Positions 58,796 to 64,000 of a stretch of 64,000 nt of DNA are shown piece by piece (the stretch's first letter is position 1; every line of letters begins with the position of its first letter). The translations under genes and the position numbers were made by a program. The stretch comes from Tsuneonella aeria. Lineage in GTDB: Bacteria > Pseudomonadota > Alphaproteobacteria > Sphingomonadales > Sphingomonadaceae. The notes under the pieces were generated by a model. It saw only the letters and a program-made list of their open reading frames with translations. It had not been told where the DNA came from and did not search any database. Where the stretch lies: assembly GCF_009827495.1 (NCBI RefSeq), contig NZ_WTZA01000001.1, forward strand, positions 682,001 to 746,000. Direction: 5' to 3'.

Positions 58796-60220
58796 TCAGG
58801 GCGCGCCTTCGATCGCCGCGAGCCTGGCCCGGGCGCGGGCAGCCACGTCGAGATATATCGTCGATTCCTGCACAGGCATGTCAGGCTCGGCCAGCCGCGC
58901 CAGATAGACATCGATGGCGAGCCGCAACGCCCGCGGATCGTCGGGCGCGCCGTATTGCGCCCAGTCGGCGAGCCGGGCGGCGAGCATGGGCTGCGTCGGG
59001 AGCAATTCCCGCGCGCGCGTATCGAGCGCCTCCACGCCGCCGGCCAGCCGCACCGCCTCGCGCGCTTCGGCTTCGTATGGCAGCGCCGCGAAGTGCGAAG
59101 GGATGTCGTCCCACCATCCCGTCCAGCGCCGCGCGACCATGCGCGCGATATCGGCCGGGCGGTTGTACTCCGGATCGAGCAGCGGTGCCTTCGCGAACTT
59201 CTCCGGCCATGGCACGTTGGCCGCGATCACGTCCTTGCGCTCACCCGCGTTGAGACGGTCGACCACGTAGTTGTCGATCCATTCGAGCGCTTGCGCATTG
59301 AGGGTCAGCGCATCGCCGATAGCGCCCTTCCCCCTGACCGCCGCGTTGTGCATCGGCAGCATGAGCTCCGGCTGAAGGGCCGCCATCTGGCGGAAGGCCT
59401 GGGCCCACTCCGTGATATGCCGCGTGATCCGCTTGCCGTTACCGGCGTTCGGCAGGAAACCCTGGTAGTAATCGGCGGTGAAAATCGTCTTGCGATCGGG
59501 CAGCCAGACCCAGATCTGCTCCTCCGTTTCGCCGGGCGAGCGGATGAACACGAATTTCTCCCCGCCGATGGTTCGTTCCATGCGGTCGCGGAACGTGATG
59601 TTCGGCATGACGACATCGTCGCGGCTTGTCGGCTGGAGCGCGAGCGGCTGGTTGTTGAACCGGCCGATGGACCCGCCAAGGCGGATTTCCTTGTCCATCA
59701 TCGCCGGGAACACGTCGCTAGCGATGACGTCCGGCCGCGGGGTCAGGCCCATCAGGGCCCGGGCGCCATAGGCATGATCGACGTGGACGTGGCTGAGGAC
59801 GATCGTCTTGAGCGGCTTGGGCGACAGCGTGGGGAGGACATCCTTGAGCACCTCGCCCACGGACGCATAGCCCGAATCGATCAGGACAAGTTGATCGCCC
59901 GTCTCGACAACGGCAACGTTGACGTAGGGAAAGCGTATCAACCACAACCCCTTGCCGGGCGTGCCGTAGCTTTCGACCGTCATCTTCGCGCGGGCTTCGG
60001 CAACGACCTCCGGCGCGGTGCTGAGCATCTGCCGCGCGATCAAGGGCGCGGACGCCCCGCCGAAACCGTCGTTTCGCGACAGATGCCGCATGACGTCGGG
60101 GTGCTCGCGCGCGAGGATCGCACGCCCTTGCATGGCGAGCTTGTCATCTTCGCTGGGGACGAACTCGTGGGCGCTAGCCGTGCTGGCAAACAGCACGGCA
60201 GCAAGGATCAGGCGCTTCAT
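58796..60220 (-). CDS. Exported MBL-fold hydrolase, alkylsulfatase-like
   Basis: Periplasmic metallo-beta-lactamase-fold enzyme of 474 residues. A signal peptide ([17 protein letters not shown]) starts at ATG 60220. The first metal motif is intact: SHVHVDHAYG with H144, H146, D148 and H149; IFTADYYQGF and LPMHNAAVRG supply later ligands. The C-terminal part (WTGWWDDIPSHFAALPYE then RLAGGVEALDTRARELL) resembles the alkyl sulfatase dimerisation domain of SdsA1-type enzymes. A sulfate ester is thus a candidate substrate, but other phosphate, lactone or ether bonds are possible. Its ATG overlaps the amidase stop by 4 bases. Last gene of the minus-strand operon. Confidence 0.88.
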   Translation of the reverse strand: MKRLILAAVLFASTASAHEFVPSEDDKLAMQGRAILAREHPDVMRHLSRNDGFGGASAPLIARQMLSTAPEVVAEARAKMTVESYGTPGKGLWLIRFPYVNVAVVETGDQLVLIDSGYASVGEVLKDVLPTLSPKPLKTIVLSHVHVDHAYGARALMGLTPRPDVIASDVFPAMMDKEIRLGGSIGRFNNQPLALQPTSRDDVVMPNITFRDRMERTIGGEKFVFIRSPGETEEQIWVWLPDRKTIFTADYYQGFLPNAGNGKRITRHITEWAQAFRQMAALQPELMLPMHNAAVRGKGAIGDALTLNAQALEWIDNYVVDRLNAGERKDVIAANVPWPEKFAKAPLLDPEYNRPADIARMVARRWTGWWDDIPSHFAALPYEAEAREAVRLAGGVEALDTRARELLPTQPMLAARLADWAQYGAPDDPRALRLAIDVYLARLAEPDMPVQESTIYLDVAARARARLAAIEGAP

Positions 60221-61725
60221 GCCGCAGGCCTCCGATCGAACCATGGTTGCGCTTTTTCGAGTTGTGCCGCGAGGCGGAACAGCGTCGCTTCGTCTCCGTA
60301 GCGCGCGGTGAACATGCTGCCGATCGGCAGCCCCGTCTTCGACATGCCGAGCGGCACCGACATGCTCGGCTGGCCCGTCTGGTTGAACAATCCGGTCCAC
60401 GGCGTGAACGGCGTGACGTTCTTGATGAAGGTCTGGAAATCCTGGGCAAGGTGGATCGTGCCAAGCTTCGGCGGCACGACCGCGATGGTCGGCGACAGGA
60501 TCACGTCGTAATTATCCATGAACCGCGCCAGCTCGACCGCCGCGGCCTGCAAGGCGTTGTTGCCGCGAACCCATTCGGTCGCCGGGAACTTGGCGCCCAG
60601 TTCCCGGAACGCGAGCGTGACCGGCTCCACCAGATCGGGGCCGAGCGTGACCCCCATCGCCTTGGCGCGGTCGTCCAGCTCCGCCGCGACGGACGCCCCC
60701 ATGAGGACGAACGATGCCTGGCCCACCGCCGCGGCATCGATCTTCGGGGCGGCTTCCTCGACATGATGGCCGAGGCTTTCCGCCAGCCTGGCCGTTGCGC
60801 GCGCGGCATCGAGCACTTCGGGATCGACCGGCGTGCCGCCCGGCGTGGTCAGCCACAGCGCGATGCGAAGCTTGCCCGGGTCCCGGCCGACCTCAGCCAG
60901 ATAGGCCCGCTCAGGCGTGGGCGCAGCATAGCGCGAGCCCGGCTCCGGCCCCCGCGTCGCGTCCAGCAAGGCCGCGCTGTCGCGGACGCTCCGGCTCACG
61001 ACGTGGTGGATGGAGAGGCCGCCCCAGCCTTCCGTGCGCAGCGGGCCCATCGGGGTCCGGCCGCGGCTGGGCTTCAGGCCGAACAGCCCGCAGCACGAGG
61101 CAGGGATGCGGATCGAGCCACCGCCGTCGGTCGCATGCGCAGCCGGGATCACCCCCGCCGCGACCGCAGCCGCCGCCCCGCCGGACGATCCACCGGCGAT
61201 ATGTTCGGGGTTCCACGGGTTCCGCGTTGCGCCTTCCGCGATCGATTCCGTGGTCCCGGTCAGGCCGAATTCGGGCGTCGTCGTCTTACCGAAGATCACC
61301 AGCCCGGCGCGCTGGTAGCGCCGCACGATCTCCGATGTCACCGTGCCGACGTTGTTCTTGTAGAAACGGCTGCCCTGGCCGGTCACCGTTCCTTCGATGT
61401 AGGTGTTCAGATCCTTGACCAGCCACGGAACGCCCGTCAGCGGGCCTTGCGGCAGGCCGGCGTCGATGGCCTTGCGCGCCAAGTCATAGTGCTCGCGGGC
61501 GAGGAAGTTGTATTTGGGGTCCGCTTTCTCGGTGCGGGCGATCGCCGCATCGAGCAGCTCGCCCGGGCTGACTTCGCGCTTCCGGACCAGTTCCGCGAGG
61601 CCGAGCGCATCATGCTGCGAGAATTGATCCCGTTGGACCGCCATGTGTTTCTCCCTCGCCCCCGCCGCGCCCGCAACCGCGAGCGCCGCCCCGCCCGCGA
61701 TCACCTGCCGGCGCGTGGCGCTCAC
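60217..61725 (-). CDS. Tat-exported amidase (amidase signature family)
   Basis: Amidase of 502 residues. A twin-arginine signal is seen at the N-terminus ([20 protein letters not shown]), so it is probably folded and exported to the periplasm. The Ser-cisSer-Lys triad is visible: K104 in WLVKDL, the serines of AGGSSGG (178-183) and S204 in DGGGSIRIP. Amides or esters can be substrates in this family. Both ends overlap neighbours by 4 bases (Rieske upstream, MBL enzyme downstream), so translation is coupled. Confidence 0.92.
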   Translation of the reverse strand: MSATRRQVIAGGAALAVAGAAGAREKHMAVQRDQFSQHDALGLAELVRKREVSPGELLDAAIARTEKADPKYNFLAREHYDLARKAIDAGLPQGPLTGVPWLVKDLNTYIEGTVTGQGSRFYKNNVGTVTSEIVRRYQRAGLVIFGKTTTPEFGLTGTTESIAEGATRNPWNPEHIAGGSSGGAAAAVAAGVIPAAHATDGGGSIRIPASCCGLFGLKPSRGRTPMGPLRTEGWGGLSIHHVVSRSVRDSAALLDATRGPEPGSRYAAPTPERAYLAEVGRDPGKLRIALWLTTPGGTPVDPEVLDAARATARLAESLGHHVEEAAPKIDAAAVGQASFVLMGASVAAELDDRAKAMGVTLGPDLVEPVTLAFRELGAKFPATEWVRGNNALQAAAVELARFMDNYDVILSPTIAVVPPKLGTIHLAQDFQTFIKNVTPFTPWTGLFNQTGQPSMSVPLGMSKTGLPIGSMFTARYGDEATLFRLAAQLEKAQPWFDRRPAA

Positions 61726-62828
61726 GCCGCCACCATCGACTTCGGCACGCCGTCTCCTTCGGCGTAGTAGCGCGCGTAGAAGCGGCGGAACTGCGCGATG
61801 GGGCCGTCACCCTGGCAGATCACGGGATTGGGCTGATACTGCTGACGGTCCCAGACGACCTTGTCCTGGTCGAGCTGCTTGTTGACGTCCTTGATGATCG
61901 CGCGCGCCAGTCCCGCCATCGGGCCTTCAGCCTGTTCGCGTGGCTGGGTGTAGAAATAGCGCACGTGCATGCGATCGGGCTCCACCGGTGTGACGCACGC
62001 GATCAGCAGCGTCTCGCAGATGCCGGTAAACCGCACCCATGCCTGCCCGGGCCCGTTCGAGATCGACGTGATCGTCCCGTCCACTTCGCCGCGGGGGGTG
62101 CCCATCTTCGCGCGGACGATGCCGGTGCGATCCCACTCCCCCCAGCCGAGTTCCGCCTCCGGCATCGACGCCGTGCCGTGAATGAACTTGAAGTGCGCGA
62201 AATCGACGCCGTTCTCGGCCATGTTCTGAAGCGAGCCCCAGACGGTCCAGCTCGCTTCGTCGTAGGGCGTCCAGGCCGGATCGCTGGTCTCGGGAATGTG
62301 CTTCACATCGTAGAGCGGCGCGATGTCTTCGGGATGATACCAGAACCAGATCACCTGGTTCGCTTCGGCGACGTGCCATGTGCGCATGCACTTGCGCTTG
62401 ACCTGGGGCGGAATGGACGGGGAATAGGGGATTTCCTTCACCACCCCTTCCTCGCCGTCATAGCGCCACGCGTGGAACGGGCATTCGAGCAGGTTGCCGG
62501 CCACCTTGCCACCATGGCCGAGGTGCGCCCCCAGGTGCTTGCAATAAGCCTCCATCATCCGCACCTGGCCGTCCTCGCCGCGCCAGATCGCCAGATCGGT
62601 GGAGAAATAGCGCAGCGGCTTGACCTCGCCCGTCTGCAGCTCGCTCGAAAGCATGGCCGCGTACCAGCCGAACGGGTACCCGATATCGAGCCGGCGCTCC
62701 TCCACCGACGCGCGATTGGAAGGTTCGGCGAGCCGCCATTCGAGCAGCTCCTCCTTGCTCATGCGCTCGAGAACCTGCCAGACGGCGACAGGAGGGGTAC
62801 GGGCATCTCTGGGATCGGCTTCGACCAT
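61722..62828 (-). CDS. Rieske 2Fe-2S non-heme iron oxygenase (KshA-like)
   Basis: Terminal oxygenase of 368 residues. The Rieske centre is C96-x-H98 (AYCKHLGAHLGHGG) and C116-x-x-H119 (ECPFHAWRY). The mononuclear iron ligands H212 and H217 lie in NGVDFAHFKFIHG. The N-terminal layout (YPFGWYAAMLSSEL, DAIW-like, IPYSPSIPPQ) is closest to 3-ketosteroid 9-alpha-hydroxylase KshA and related oxygenases of alicyclic substrates. A ferredoxin reductase partner is not in the window. It starts 2 bases after the amidohydrolase-fold gene and overlaps the amidase by 4 bases. Confidence 0.93.
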   Translation of the reverse strand: MVEADPRDARTPPVAVWQVLERMSKEELLEWRLAEPSNRASVEERRLDIGYPFGWYAAMLSSELQTGEVKPLRYFSTDLAIWRGEDGQVRMMEAYCKHLGAHLGHGGKVAGNLLECPFHAWRYDGEEGVVKEIPYSPSIPPQVKRKCMRTWHVAEANQVIWFWYHPEDIAPLYDVKHIPETSDPAWTPYDEASWTVWGSLQNMAENGVDFAHFKFIHGTASMPEAELGWGEWDRTGIVRAKMGTPRGEVDGTITSISNGPGQAWVRFTGICETLLIACVTPVEPDRMHVRYFYTQPREQAEGPMAGLARAIIKDVNKQLDQDKVVWDRQQYQPNPVICQGDGPIAQFRRFYARYYAEGDGVPKSMVAA

Positions 62829-62830
62829 TG

Positions 62831-63703
62831 TCAGTCTCCGAGCTTGAACAGCTTGCGCGCGTTTTCACGCAGGAACTTGGGCCAGACTTCGTCCTTGAGC
62901 GGCACGTTCTCCATGTCGGAAAAGATGCGGTCGAGGCTGAGCCCCATCGGGAAATACCCGGCGTATATCACCTTGTCGGCGCCGCGGGTGTTGGCATAAT
63001 CGATGATCGCCTTGGGATAATGCTTCGGCGCGAACGCGCTGGTCGAATAATAGAGGTTCGGCCATTTGAGCATCAGCTTCACGGCCAGCGCTTCCCACGG
63101 CTCGGCGCCGTGGCGCATGACGATCTTGAGATCGGGGAAGAACCAGCACACTTCGTCGAGGTGTTCGACCTTCTGCGTCTCCATCGGGATGCGCGGGCCG
63201 GGAATCCCGACGTTGAGCAGGATCGGGATATCGAGCTCGACCGCACAGGCGTAGAGCGGGAACATGTATTTGTGGTTGATCGCCACTTGCGGCAGCGTGC
63301 CGCTGGGAAACACGCTGATCGCGGAGAGTCCGACCTCGGAGTGCACCCGCTTGATGCGGCGGACTTCCTCCATGCCCTTGTTGGGATCGCAAGGCATGTC
63401 GAAGAAGAACCGGTCGCCGTACATCTCCTTCGCCCGGCGCGAGGTATCGTTATCGTTCCACCCCACCAGCGCGCGCTCGATGTTGAAGCGGTCCATCTGC
63501 TCGACGGTCCAGCGGATGTAATCGGCCTGCTGCCCCGATTCCGGAATGTCCTTGAACATGTACTGCGCCGGCATCGCGAACTGCTCCAGCGTCTGCGCGT
63601 CCTTTATCAGGGGCCGGAAGCTGGCGTACCAGTCGCCGCGCTCTTCCGCTTCGGGAATGCCCAGCATGCAATCGATGATCTTGATGTCCTTGGGATACCC
63701 CAT
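62831..63703 (-). CDS. Amidohydrolase-2-fold protein lacking most metal ligands
   Basis: TIM-barrel protein of 290 residues in the amidohydrolase-related (COG2159-like) family. The usual HxH after strand 1 is replaced by DCM (11-13), the strand-5 His by LLNVG (162-166), and the strand-8 Asp of the GxDYP motif by AGYFP (248-252). Only H198 in VMRHGAEPW remains at strand 6. It may be a metal-free hydratase, hydrolase or non-enzymatic partner. ATG 63703 overlaps the ligase stop by one base. The Rieske gene follows after 2 bases. Function cannot be assigned. Confidence 0.8.
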   Translation of the reverse strand: MGYPKDIKIIDCMLGIPEAEERGDWYASFRPLIKDAQTLEQFAMPAQYMFKDIPESGQQADYIRWTVEQMDRFNIERALVGWNDNDTSRRAKEMYGDRFFFDMPCDPNKGMEEVRRIKRVHSEVGLSAISVFPSGTLPQVAINHKYMFPLYACAVELDIPILLNVGIPGPRIPMETQKVEHLDEVCWFFPDLKIVMRHGAEPWEALAVKLMLKWPNLYYSTSAFAPKHYPKAIIDYANTRGADKVIYAGYFPMGLSLDRIFSDMENVPLKDEVWPKFLRENARKLFKLGD

Positions 63704-64000
63704 CAGGCGGGCCCTCCGATAAGTTCGTTCCATCGCGCCTTGAGCGCGCGCTTGTCGATTTTGCCCACCGCGTTGCGCGGAAGGGTCTCGCTTGAAAAAG
63801 CCACCCGCCCGGGCGCCTTGTAGCGGGCCAGCCGCTCCCCCACGTCGCCGATCAGGGATGCTTCGCTGTGACCTTCGCCCACGACCACCGCGACCAGCAA
63901 TTCGCCCAGACGTTCGTCCGGAATGCCGAAGGCCGCGCATTCGGTGATGCCGGGCAATTCGCCGAGTGCGCGCTCCACCTCGGCGCAATAGATGTTCTCG
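63703..64000 (-). CDS. Acyl-CoA ligase, C-terminal end (gene cut by window edge)
   Basis: Last 98 codons of an AMP-binding ligase; the rest lies beyond the window. ENIYCAEVERALGELPGI is the typical linker into the C-terminal subdomain, and LPRNAVGKIDKRALK carries the catalytic lysine (PxNxxGKIxK). It is the first visible gene of the tightly coupled minus-strand operon with the amidohydrolase-fold protein, Rieske oxygenase, amidase and MBL enzyme. It implies that the pathway includes a CoA-thioester step. The substrate is unknown. Confidence 0.88.
   Translation of the reverse strand, partial: ENIYCAEVERALGELPGITECAAFGIPDERLGELLVAVVVGEGHSEASLIGDVGERLARYKAPGRVAFSSETLPRNAVGKIDKRALKARWNELIGGPA

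Noticed and set aside
58661..60301. 546-codon plus-strand frame
   Set aside because: Antisense to the MBL-fold enzyme, which has a signal peptide and an intact HxHxDH motif.

Overview
The window is a contiguous piece of GC-rich, gene-dense chromosome from an alphaproteobacterium. The most likely placement is Sphingomonadales (Sphingomonadaceae or Erythrobacteraceae). This rests on gene content: outer-membrane TonB-dependent receptors of the sphingomonad type, a hemC-hemD-mitofilin cluster, an Anbu/ATP-grasp operon, and many acyl-CoA, short-chain dehydrogenase (SDR) and Rieske catabolic genes. Genes are packed with 4-base stop/start overlaps. I see no rRNA, tRNA, CRISPR array, insertion sequence, prophage or plasmid origin. 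Genes are cut at both edges: a TonB-dependent receptor on the left and an acyl-CoA ligase on the right.

Left third (about 1-26 kb) is mostly housekeeping. It holds a TonB receptor (minus), typA, a Cds1-like PLP enzyme, putP and an extensin-like lipoprotein. Next comes a minus-strand block of alpha/beta hydrolase, circularly permuted ATP-grasp protein, alpha-E protein, transglutaminase-like protease and Anbu proteasome homologue, followed by a FixJ-like regulator with a degenerate receiver. Then come uvrB, a small lipoprotein, a DsbD-type thiol:disulfide reductase, a UbiH-type monooxygenase, the hemC-hemD-mitofilin cluster, and the translationally coupled series tsaD-gpsA-flippase-HHH protein. 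A single-domain response regulator follows, with a candidate EcfG (general stress) promoter in front.

Middle (about 26.5-48.9 kb) is CoA-ester and amino-acid catabolism. It holds glutaryl-CoA dehydrogenase, maleylacetoacetate isomerase and fumarylacetoacetate hydrolase, then two adjacent acyl-CoA dehydrogenases of unequal length that look like partners in one heteromeric enzyme. A second TonB receptor, a regulator with two TetR DNA-binding domains in one chain, an acyl-CoA ligase and a beta-lactamase-fold hydrolase follow. A bifunctional beta-oxidation enzyme, a thiolase-like protein, acetyl-CoA synthetase, a lysophospholipase-like hydrolase, kynureninase, and a phosphotransferase/DUF6285 pair complete the section.

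Right third (about 48.9-64 kb) starts with divergent glpK and glpD and continues into a peripheral catabolic island. The island has an Old Yellow Enzyme-type Fe-S flavoenzyme, four SDRs and an MFS transporter. It ends in a tightly coupled minus-strand operon: acyl-CoA ligase, amidohydrolase-fold protein, KshA-like Rieske oxygenase, Tat-exported amidase and exported alkylsulfatase-like metallo-beta-lactamase. The substrate is unknown. The mix of Rieske hydroxylase, ligase, SDRs and enoate reductase would suit a polycyclic or terpenoid/steroid-like compound or a conjugate of one, but that is inference. The amidohydrolase-fold protein has lost most of the expected metal ligands, which makes this operon the best candidate in the window for new biochemistry.
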